Origin: Pseudomonas sp. WJP1
GTDB taxonomy: Bacteria; Pseudomonadota; Gammaproteobacteria; Pseudomonadales; Pseudomonadaceae
DNA: 64,000 nt
Reading direction: 5' to 3'
NCBI RefSeq assembly: GCF_028471945.1
Contig: NZ_CP110128.1
Span: 918,501-982,500 of the forward strand
The position numbers and the translations under genes are program-made. Below the pieces are notes generated by a model. It saw nothing but the letters and a program-made list of their open reading frames with translations. It searched no databases and was not told the DNA's origin. Positions 8,712 to 15,692 of the stretch are shown here, in pieces. The stretch's first letter is position 1. Each line of letters starts with the position of its first letter.

Positions 8712-9671
8712 ATGCCTGTCTTGACCGACGTTGCTCCGGATGTGTCGCCGGCGCTCTCCCTGGAACGGGTAGAGCTTTTTCCGATACGCGAAGTGGCGCG
8801 CCTGACCGGTGTAAACCCGGTCACGCTTCGCGCGTGGGAGCGACGTTATGGCCTGATCGTGCCCACCCGCACCGAAAGCGGGCATCGCCTGTATTCGTTG
8901 ACCGACATCGAGCGGGTCCGCAGCATCCTCAACTGGATCGAGCGCGGTGTAGCGGTCAGCAAGATCGCCAGGATCCTGGCCAAGGCGGCGCCGTTGCAGG
9001 CACTGGCGCACATCATCCCCAGCGATCTGGTGCAGGCCGATTACGCACAGTGGCAGCAACAGCTTGCGGCCGCGGTCAGTGCGTTTGACGACGCCCGGCT
9101 GGAGCAGGTCTACGGGCAGATCTTTTCCAGCTACTCCCAACCGGTGGTTTTCCAGGACATCCTGCTTCCGCTGTGGAGGCAATTGCTGCAGCGCCAGGAT
9201 ACGTTTGGCCGGGCCAGCGAATGGTTGTTCCTCGATGGGTTCCTGCGCTCGCGGGTGGTTCAGCGCCTTTTGCTGATCCGTGACCGGCACCCCAGGCGAG
9301 TCATCGTCAGCGCCTTGGCGGGCCAGTGTCGCGAGCTCGAGTTACTGATCGCCGCGCTGTTCCTGGCCAATGATCAAATGGGGGTGCGGGTGCTGACCAC
9401 CGGGCAACCGTTCGACGAACTGACCCTGGTCTGCGAGCGGATCAAACCCCGGGCGCTGGTGCTGTTTTCCAATCACGTCCCCACCCCTGACTTGCCCCGG
9501 CGCCTGAATCGCTTGGCGATGAGCCTGGATTGCCCCCTGTTGCTGGCCGGTGAGGCTTGTGACCTGGCGCAGGAAAGCCTTGCCGGGTCGTCGATCGGCT
9601 GCCTGGGCAACGAGGGCATGGTGATGCGCCAGCGCCTGAACCAGTTTCTGGCCGGCAGCCTGGATACCTGA
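8712..9671 (+). CDS. MerR-family regulator, CarH/LitR-like without a B12-binding motif
   Basis: A 319-residue transcription factor. Residues 22-90 are a MerR winged-helix domain (FPIREVARLTGVNPVTLRAW then ERRYGLIVPTRT). The remainder resembles the helical-bundle plus Rossmann-like cobalamin domain of CarH/LitR photoreceptors. The ExHxxG cobalamin-binding motif of CarH aligns with QCRELE (residues 205-210), so the cobalt-binding histidine is lost, and the Wx9EH motif of the bundle is also not intact (W155, E170-W171). This matches the class II LitR proteins of P. putida, which work with a short LOV protein instead of B12. A LOV gene lies 680 bases downstream on the other strand. Confidence 0.88.
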   Translation: MPVLTDVAPDVSPALSLERVELFPIREVARLTGVNPVTLRAWERRYGLIVPTRTESGHRLYSLTDIERVRSILNWIERGVAVSKIARILAKAAPLQALAHIIPSDLVQADYAQWQQQLAAAVSAFDDARLEQVYGQIFSSYSQPVVFQDILLPLWRQLLQRQDTFGRASEWLFLDGFLRSRVVQRLLLIRDRHPRRVIVSALAGQCRELELLIAALFLANDQMGVRVLTTGQPFDELTLVCERIKPRALVLFSNHVPTPDLPRRLNRLAMSLDCPLLLAGEACDLAQESLAGSSIGCLGNEGMVMRQRLNQFLAGSLDT

Positions 9672-9682
9672 GGATCAGAGGA

Positions 9683-10318
9683 TCAGAGGTGCAGAGTGGG
9701 ATGGGTCAAGCGATGCTGTTGCAGGATGAACTGACGCAGGCGCTCGGTTTCGTCCAGGTCGTTCTGGCTCAACTGATAGGCATAGAAACCCTGTTCGGTT
9801 TCTTTTTCGAGGGTCCCGCGCAAGGCGATTCGTTCATAGCCTGAGGGACTGAACCACAGGGCGAAGTGCTTGGGTGCCTTGGTCTTGTTGCGAATCTCCA
9901 GCAAAACCCCTTTGAACGAAACCTCGTGCACCCACAGGGTGCCGGGTTGGCCCTTGGCGTTTTCCAGCGCCACCGGCTCGTCGAGCACCAACCGCCATGG
10001 CCGCACCGATGGCCCGCCCTCATAAATGCTGGGCACGCCCAGGCGCAGGTGCATGGCATGAAACTCGTCTTCCACCAGGTGCAGTGGGAAGGTCATTTGC
10101 TGGTTTTCGAAGTTGGCTTGAAGGGTGACCTGCTCATGCGCGGCCAGGCGCGTGAGCAGGTCACGGATCTGCGACCCACCGTTGACCAGCAGGCTCGACG
10201 TCGCATCCCGCACATTCAGCTGCGGGTTGTGTTGCATGGTCTGGATAAAATCCAGCTCATCCTGGGTCAGGAGCGCGTCGCGTTGCATGGTGGGCTCGAA
10301 AAAATTAGTTACAGGCAC
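9683..10318 (-). CDS. PilZ-like domain protein
   Basis: A protein of 201-211 residues, conserved in appearance but of unknown function. The C-terminal half looks like a PilZ beta-barrel: VHEVSFKGVLLE resembles the [D/N]xSxxG motif with glutamate in the first place, and an RPWR segment could provide arginines of the RxxxR motif. If real, it would sense cyclic di-GMP, often to control motility or polysaccharide. The N-terminal half resembles a YcgR-type domain in secondary structure only. The start is a GTG at 10318; an ATG at 10288 (MQRDALL) is equally possible and neither has a good ribosome binding site. It is convergent with the MerR gene and lies downstream of the LOV gene. Confidence 0.72.
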   Translation of the reverse strand: MPVTNFFEPTMQRDALLTQDELDFIQTMQHNPQLNVRDATSSLLVNGGSQIRDLLTRLAAHEQVTLQANFENQQMTFPLHLVEDEFHAMHLRLGVPSIYEGGPSVRPWRLVLDEPVALENAKGQPGTLWVHEVSFKGVLLEIRNKTKAPKHFALWFSPSGYERIALRGTLEKETEQGFYAYQLSQNDLDETERLRQFILQQHRLTHPTLHL

Positions 10319-10352
10319 TGGTGATTGTAGTTAATGACAATTGATTCGCTGT

Positions 10353-10817
10353 TTAGTTTTTGCCGTTCGTCGCCTTGAGCGCGGCAAGCTCGGCCTGGAC
10401 TTCTGCCAATTGCGCTTCCAGCTGCACCACCCGCTGCTGTGCCTTGACCTGTATGGTCACGTCTTTCTGCACGCCGATGAAATAAACCTGGCCGTCATTC
10501 GGATTTTTCACCGTTGAAAGCGACAGTTCGTTCCAGAACGGCGTGCCGTCCTTGCGATAGTTGCGCAGGATTTCCCGACAGGCGCCTTCACTGTTCAGCG
10601 CGTCACGAATCTTCGGCAAGGCATCCTGGTCGCGGTCGCCGGACTGCAGGAAGCGGCAATCCTGGTAGAGAATCTCTTCGCTGGTGTAACCGGTCAGGCG
10701 TTCGAAGGCCGGGTTGACGTAGATCAGGATCTTGTCTTGATCGCCTTCTTTTTCGGCGATCACGATACCGTCGTTGGAGGCATTGATCGCCAGCTGCAGC
10801 AGTTTCGCGTTGATCAT
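10353..10817 (-). CDS. Short LOV blue-light photoreceptor (SB-LOV type)
   Basis: A 154-residue single-domain PAS/LOV protein. The flavin adduct cysteine is C54 in ILYQDCRFLQSGDRDQ, and FMN-contacting residues appear in RNYRKDGTPFWNELSLS and YFIGVQKDVT. The C-terminal 35 residues form a charged, leucine/alanine-rich helix suited to dimerisation. It closely resembles PpSB1-LOV of P. putida in length and sequence. Such proteins have no effector domain and signal through protein contacts; in P. putida a class II LitR regulator is the partner. Here a LitR-like MerR gene is nearby, which supports the same circuit. The protein should be cytoplasmic. Confidence 0.93.
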   Translation of the reverse strand: MINAKLLQLAINASNDGIVIAEKEGDQDKILIYVNPAFERLTGYTSEEILYQDCRFLQSGDRDQDALPKIRDALNSEGACREILRNYRKDGTPFWNELSLSTVKNPNDGQVYFIGVQKDVTIQVKAQQRVVQLEAQLAEVQAELAALKATNGKN

Positions 10818-10919
10818 CGGTGAAACCCTTCCTTGTTGGTTGTCTGTGGGATTCTAAAAGAACAATGCAGACCGTGCTGTTAATATCCCGGTCTTTTATT
10901 CAGCTTCAGGATCAGATTG

Positions 10920-11375
10920 ATGAAAGTCGCCATCATTTCCGGCTCGGTGTACGGCACGGCTGAAGAAGTTGCCCGCCACGCCGCCAGTATTTTGAAAAAC
11001 GCCGGTTTCGAAACCTTGCACAACCCCCGGGCAAGCCTTGCCGAACTTCAGGCTTTCGCTCCCGAGGCCTTGCTGGCGGTGACCTCGACCACCGGCATGG
11101 GCGAGCTGCCGGACAACCTGCAACCCCTGTACTCGATGATTCGCGACCAGTTGCCCGCCGCCTGGCGAGGCTTGCCGGGGGCCGTGATCGGCCTGGGCGA
11201 CGCGAGCTACGGCGATACCTTTTGCGGCGGTGGCGAACTGATGCGGGAGTTGTTCGGTGAGCTGGGTGTTCGCGAAGTCCTGCCGATGCTGCGCCTGGAT
11301 GCCAGTGAAAGCGTGACCCCGGAAACGGATGCCGAGCCTTGGCTGGCGGAACTGGTCGACGCTCTGCGAGGCTGA
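10920..11375 (+). CDS. Flavodoxin (MioC-like)
   Basis: A 151-residue FMN-binding flavodoxin. The phosphate loop is ISGSVYGTAEEVA at the N terminus, and TSTTGMGELPDNLQP and GLGDASYGDTFCGGG are the FMN-ring loops. The length is that of short-chain MioC-type flavodoxins. It carries electrons in the cytoplasm; the partner reductase and acceptor are not known. The ATG at 10920 is preferred over the TTG three bases before. It is transcribed divergently from the LOV gene with about 100 bases between, so light control is plausible but unproven. Confidence 0.9.
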   Translation: MKVAIISGSVYGTAEEVARHAASILKNAGFETLHNPRASLAELQAFAPEALLAVTSTTGMGELPDNLQPLYSMIRDQLPAAWRGLPGAVIGLGDASYGDTFCGGGELMRELFGELGVREVLPMLRLDASESVTPETDAEPWLAELVDALRG

Positions 11376-11542
11376 TCGACACGCGGGTGCAACCGGCAGC
11401 CAGGTCATGGATCCCGACTCTTTGAGTCACTGACTCGCTCGGCCATCAAGCTGGCTGCCAATGCAACTACGCGAACCCCGGAGGGTGACTAGACTCGGTA
11501 GTCATTGGAAACACTCCATAATAAAAACCGAGGTTCCTTGCC

Positions 11543-12325
11543 GTGAGCGTAGCCCCCGTCCAGTCCTCCTCCAGTGTCAAAGACCAGGTCAGCGCTGCCG
11601 AGTGGCAGACCCGCGTCGACCTGGCTGCCTGCTACCGCCTGGTCGCCCAGCATGGCTGGGATGATCTGATATTCACCCACATCTCCGCCAAGGTGCCGGG
11701 CACCGAAGACTTTCTGATCAACCCCTACGGCTTGATGTTTCACGAAATAACCGCGTCGAGCCTGGTCAAGGTCGATCAGGCCGGCAACAAGTTGATGGAA
11801 AGCCCCTACGAGATCAACCCGGCGGGGTACACCATCCATAGTGCGGTGCACGAGGTTCGCCACGATGTGGTGTGTGTGCTGCACACCCATACGGCTTCGG
11901 GCGTGGCGGTGTCGGCGCAACGACAAGGCATTTTACCGATCAGCCAGCAGTCGCTGTTTGTCCTGTCGAGCCTGGCGTATCACGCCTACGAAGGTGTTGC
12001 GCTCAACCATGAGGAAAAGGCGCGACTGCAAGCCGACCTCGGCGCCAACAATTTCCTGATGCTGCACAACCACGGTCTGCTGACCTGCGGTGGCAGCATC
12101 GCCGACACCTTCCTGATGATGTTTATCTTTCAACGCGCCTGCGACATCCAGGTCATGGCGCAGAACGGTGGGGCCGAACTGATTGCCATCGAACCGCAGA
12201 TTCTGGCGGGTGCCAAGGCGATGATCGCCGGTGTCACCAAAAGTGCTCAAGGAATGGGCGGAGCGCTGGCCTGGCCGGCGCTGCTGCGCAAGCTCGATAA
12301 ACTGGACCCGGGATACAAAATCTAA
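11543..12325 (+). CDS. Class II aldolase/adducin family protein
   Basis: A 260-residue zinc-binding protein of the fuculose-phosphate aldolase/adducin fold. Zinc ligands are visible as HTH in LHTHTASGVAVSAQ and the histidines of LHNHGLLTCGG. FTHISAKVPGTEDFLINPYG is the typical substrate-binding loop. The start codon is GTG. Members cleave or epimerise hydroxyaldehyde phosphates, but many in Pseudomonas have no known substrate. The stop codon overlaps the start of the downstream hydrolase by one base (TAATG), which shows tight coupling in a two-gene operon. Confidence 0.88.
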   Translation: MSVAPVQSSSSVKDQVSAAEWQTRVDLAACYRLVAQHGWDDLIFTHISAKVPGTEDFLINPYGLMFHEITASSLVKVDQAGNKLMESPYEINPAGYTIHSAVHEVRHDVVCVLHTHTASGVAVSAQRQGILPISQQSLFVLSSLAYHAYEGVALNHEEKARLQADLGANNFLMLHNHGLLTCGGSIADTFLMMFIFQRACDIQVMAQNGGAELIAIEPQILAGAKAMIAGVTKSAQGMGGALAWPALLRKLDKLDPGYKI

Positions 12326-13227
12326 TGCCACTCGCCGAGATTCCCCTGAGTGTCTGGCGCAAGCGCAGCCAGACTTTCATGTTCCGTGGCCACGCCATCC
12401 GTTACTGGACGGCGGGGCAGGGTGAGCCGTTGTTGCTCATCCATGGCTTCCCGAGCGCCAGTTGGGACTGGCATTACCTTTGGCAACCGTTGGCCCAGCG
12501 CTATCGGGTGATTGCCTGTGACATGCTCGGCTTCGGCGACTCGGCCAAACCGGTGGATCACGAATACAGCCTGCTGGAGCAGGCCGATCTGCAACAGGAG
12601 TTGTTGACGCACCTGAAGGTCGAGCAGCCATTGCACCTGCTTGCCCATGACTACGGCGACAGCGTGGCCCAGGAACTGCTGGCCCGGCATTACGAAGCGC
12701 GCATCCACCTCGCCAGTTGCGTGTTCCTCAATGGCGGGCTGTTCCCCGAAACCCATCGCGCGGTGCTGATGCAAAAACTCCTGCTCAGCCCACTGGGGTG
12801 GATGATCGGCCGTGCATTCAGCCGCGATGGGCTGGTGAAGAGTTTTCGCCAGATTTTCGGCCCGCAGACTCGTCCCAGCGAGAGCCAGATGGATGATTTC
12901 TGGAGCCTGGTCGAAAGCAATCACGGGCCACGGGTCATGCATAAATTGATTGCCTACATCCCCGAGCGGCGAACCCAGCGCGAGCGTTGGGTTGGCGCGA
13001 TGCAGCGCGGCGAAGTGCCGCTGCGGGTGATCGATGGCGAGGTCGACCCGGTTTCCGGTGCCCACATGGTCGCGCGCTACCGTGAGCTGATACCCAACCC
13101 GGACGCGATCCTGCTCAGCGACATCGGCCATTACCCGCAGATCGAAGCGCCGTGCCAGGTACTCAAGCACTACCTGGCCTTCCGCGACCAGTCGATCTCA
13201 CCGCCGCTCAAGGTGGCTTGTTCGTAG
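12325..13227 (+). CDS. Alpha/beta hydrolase with Asp nucleophile (epoxide hydrolase/dehalogenase-like)
   Basis: A 300-residue alpha/beta hydrolase. The oxyanion loop is HGFPSASWDWHYLW (residues 40-53). The nucleophile elbow LLAHDYGDSVA places D109 where serine hydrolases have serine, as in haloalkane dehalogenases, epoxide hydrolases and the eukaryotic MEST proteins. The catalytic histidine is probably in SDIGHYPQIEAP near residue 272. A cap domain lies between residues 135 and 215. The substrate is unknown; coupling to a class II aldolase hints at a shared small-molecule pathway. The protein is cytoplasmic, as no signal peptide is present. Confidence 0.87.
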   Translation: MPLAEIPLSVWRKRSQTFMFRGHAIRYWTAGQGEPLLLIHGFPSASWDWHYLWQPLAQRYRVIACDMLGFGDSAKPVDHEYSLLEQADLQQELLTHLKVEQPLHLLAHDYGDSVAQELLARHYEARIHLASCVFLNGGLFPETHRAVLMQKLLLSPLGWMIGRAFSRDGLVKSFRQIFGPQTRPSESQMDDFWSLVESNHGPRVMHKLIAYIPERRTQRERWVGAMQRGEVPLRVIDGEVDPVSGAHMVARYRELIPNPDAILLSDIGHYPQIEAPCQVLKHYLAFRDQSISPPLKVACS

Positions 13228-13444
13228 GAACTTGCCGGTGAAGGCGTACTTGAACATTGCGCTGAATTTTCGGACGCTTTCGCTGGCATGCTAGCTCCCA
13301 CAGGGGGATCGCTTTCACCTGAGATCAGGCCGGCCGGTAGGCCGCCTCGCTTTTGCTTTTGCTTTGCTTTGGATTTTCTTGCCTCCTCACGCCCTGAGCC
13401 TTTTCGTCAACGTCAACGCCTGTGGGAGATTGTTGTCTGAGTAC
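13228..13444. other. Intergenic region with a half REP
   Basis: Downstream of the hydrolase a degenerate half REP (GCTTTCGCTGGCATGCTAGC) near 13280 is followed by sequence rich in CTTTTGCTTTGC direct repeats around 13345-13370. The minus-strand open frame 13325-13615 extends from here into the long repeat and is considered non-coding. Confidence 0.5.
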
Positions 13445-14100
13445 ATATCCATTGCTGCGGTAACGGCGGCTTATGGTTTCGCCCTTACGGCGACTCACTT
13501 TTTCAAACGCCAAAAAGTAAGCAAAAGGCTTTGCCCCACCACTCGGTGCCTCGCCTAGGCTCGGCATGCCCTCACTCCGGCATTGCTCCGTGGGTCGCCG
13601 CGATGGGCCATCCATGGCCCAGCGCGGCTAAACCGGCGTCCTGCCGGTTTCCCCACTGCGCAATGCCTGCGTTCGGCCATCGTGGTTAACGGGGCACCCA
13701 GATCAAAAACAAAAGCGAGGCGGCCTTAAAGCCGACCTGACTTTTGCAAGTACCCCAATCCCCTGTAGGAGCCAGGCTTGCCGGCGAAGAACGATAACGC
13801 GGTACAACAGACACACCGCAGCGCCTGGTTCGCCGGCAAGCCTGGCTCCAAGGAGAACGCGTACAGGTCCCGATCAGGTCGGCTGTCAGGCCGCCTCGCT
13901 TTTGCGTTAGATCTTGATCTGGCTTTTGATTTTCTTGCCCCATCGCGGCGGGCCCACGGAGCAGGACCGGAGGGAGGGCATGCCGAGCCTTAGCGAGGCA
14001 CCGAACGCCAGGGGCAAGAGCCCTTGGTTACTTGGGGCTTTTCCAAGTGACTCGCTGTAAAAGCGAAACCATAAGTGGCCGTTACCGCAGGAATGGATAT
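13445..14100. repeat. Long nested palindromic repeat, copy 1
   Basis: An imperfect palindrome of about 656 bases that starts with ATATCCATTGCTGCGGTAAC and ends with its complement. Arms include GCCTCGCCTAGGCTCGGCAT on the left answering ATGCCGAGCCTTAGCGAGGC on the right. Nested inside are GCGAGGCGGCC...GGCCGCCTCGC and, at the centre, a REP pair based on AGCCAGGCTTGCCGGCGAA. A second copy lies at 62561-63325. Copy 1 lacks about 82 bases of the right arm that are present in copy 2. No transposase is encoded and open frames inside are by-products of the symmetry. Confidence 0.88.
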
Positions 14101-14247
14101 GCACGCGGTCAACAAGCAACAGGCCGCCTCGTGCTCATCATCCCCCTACCTTATCGCACACCATTCAGCCTCCCCCCTGTTCATTGTGATCCCGTAGCGC
14201 CGTGCCTGAAACTCCAAGCCAATGTCCCTGGCCTGCTGGAGTTCCCC

Positions 14248-15159
14248 ATGAATGAGTCTGTGCGTTTCGAAGATAAAGTCGTGATCATCACCGGTGCGGG
14301 TGGCGGCCTGGGACGGGCGCACGCACTGCTGTTCGCCAAACAGGGCGCCAAGGTACTGGTCAACGACCTCGGCGGCTCGACCCAGGGCGAAGGCGCCAAT
14401 GCCTCGGCGGCAGACCGCGTGGTCAACGAAATTCGCGACGCGGGCGGCACCGCCGTGGCCAACCACGACTCGGTCACCGACGGCGACAAGATCGTCCAAC
14501 ACGCCCTCGACGCCTTCGGCCGCGTCGACGTGGTGGTCAACAACGCCGGCATCCTGCGCGACAAGACCTTCCACAAAATGGAAGACGCCGACTGGGATCT
14601 GGTTTACCGCGTCCACGTCGAGGGCGCCTACAAAGTCACCCGCGCCGCCTGGCCGCACCTGCGCGAGCAAAACTACGGCCGGGTGATCTTCACCGCGTCC
14701 ACCTCCGGCATCTACGGCAACTTCGGCCAGTCCAACTACGGCATGGCCAAGCTCGGCCTCTACGGCCTGACCCGCACCCTGGCCATCGAAGGCCGCAAGA
14801 ACAACATCCTGGTCAACGCCATCGCCCCCACCGGCGGCACCCGCATGACCGAAGGCCTGATCCCGCCGCAAGTGTTCGAACAACTCAAACCGGAACTGGT
14901 CAGCCCGCTGGTGGTGTACCTGGCCAGCGAAAACTGCCAGGAAACCTCCGGGCTGTTCGAAGTGGGCGGCGGCTGGATGGGCAAAGTGCGCTGGGAACGC
15001 AGCCTCGGCGCCGGGTTCGATCCGCGGGAGGGTTTCTCGCCGGAAGACGTGGCGGCGCATTGGCAGCAGATCTGTGATTTCGAGGGCGCAGCGCATCCGA
15101 AGGACAACATTGAAGCGCTGAAAGAGATGATGGGGAATTTGCAGAAGCATTCGATCTGA
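14248..15159 (+). CDS. SDR oxidoreductase, (3R)-hydroxyacyl-CoA dehydrogenase type
   Basis: A 303-residue classical short-chain dehydrogenase. The NAD(P) motif TGAGGGLGRAHALLFA is near residue 16, VVNNAGILRD near residue 95, and the catalytic Y and K are in QSNYGMAKLGLYGL. The long C-terminal extension (GGGWMGKVRWERSLGAGF and beyond) is as in the dehydrogenase domain of the peroxisomal multifunctional enzyme type 2, which oxidises (3R)-hydroxyacyl-CoA. The start at 14248 (MNESVRF) follows the family; an upstream in-frame extension runs into the repeat element and is not used. It stands alone, directly after the long palindrome. Confidence 0.88.
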   Translation: MNESVRFEDKVVIITGAGGGLGRAHALLFAKQGAKVLVNDLGGSTQGEGANASAADRVVNEIRDAGGTAVANHDSVTDGDKIVQHALDAFGRVDVVVNNAGILRDKTFHKMEDADWDLVYRVHVEGAYKVTRAAWPHLREQNYGRVIFTASTSGIYGNFGQSNYGMAKLGLYGLTRTLAIEGRKNNILVNAIAPTGGTRMTEGLIPPQVFEQLKPELVSPLVVYLASENCQETSGLFEVGGGWMGKVRWERSLGAGFDPREGFSPEDVAAHWQQICDFEGAAHPKDNIEALKEMMGNLQKHSI

Positions 15160-15692
15160 TCAGGCTTCATCGGGCAGGGTCCGCACGGACGCTGCCTTCC
15201 TTCCGATTTCCCCCTCCCTTCGCCTAAAAACCATCCCCCATAAAAAAGGCCGCTGCAAACGCAGCGGCCAAAGAAGACGTTGGATCCAGGAGCTACAAAT
15301 CAACGTCGATGTACACGGGGTGATGACTCGACACGTTCAAATCATCTGAAATCTGTCGCGAACGGCGAAGGCGCAGTGCCTTTCGTTGCGTCGCGCTTTG
15401 CGGCGGTTGTCCCGAAAGCGCAGGGCAAGAATAAGTCTTTGCCGGCAAAGGAAAAATAGCGATCGGGGAGATGCACCGTTACCGTTGGCGCAACAGTCCT
15501 GCCTGCCAGCAGCCTAGACCATGTTTGCAATTGATGCCGCCACATCCAGTGTGTCTATACCCCGTGCAATCCCCCCGTTCCATGCAGGCATTCATCCTTT
15601 GGAGCGACATCACGAATACCTCCTTGGTGCGCTTATCGCTCCCGGCGTGCGGCAGTAGGGTGTGGCCTTCTGTCACTCACCGGGGAAGACGC
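15160..15692. other. Long intergenic region upstream of the DUF1302 gene
   Basis: About 530 bases without a credible protein gene. It contains a terminator pointing to the minus strand (15242-15269) and must hold the promoter of the DUF1302/DUF1329 pair. Short minus-strand frames (for example 15342-15545) lack ribosome binding sites. A small RNA on the minus strand is possible. Confidence 0.5.
15242..15269 (-). terminator. Intrinsic terminator oriented to the minus strand
   Basis: GGCCGCTGC-AAAC-GCAGCGGCC is a perfect 9-bp stem. The run of six T residues occurs only when read on the minus strand, where no gene ends; on the plus strand the stem is followed by AAAGAAG. It may end an antisense or small RNA begun within 15270-15690. 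Confidence 0.7.

Noticed and set aside
13325..13615. Minus-strand open frame beginning MDGPSRRPTEQ in the long repeat, and its twin at 62519-62731
   Set aside because: Both lie in the left arm of the palindromic repeat, have no ribosome binding site or domain, and their similarity to each other follows from the repeat itself.
15342..15545. 67-residue minus-strand open frame upstream of the orphan terminator
   Set aside because: No ribosome binding site and no similarity that I recognise; a non-coding RNA is as likely.
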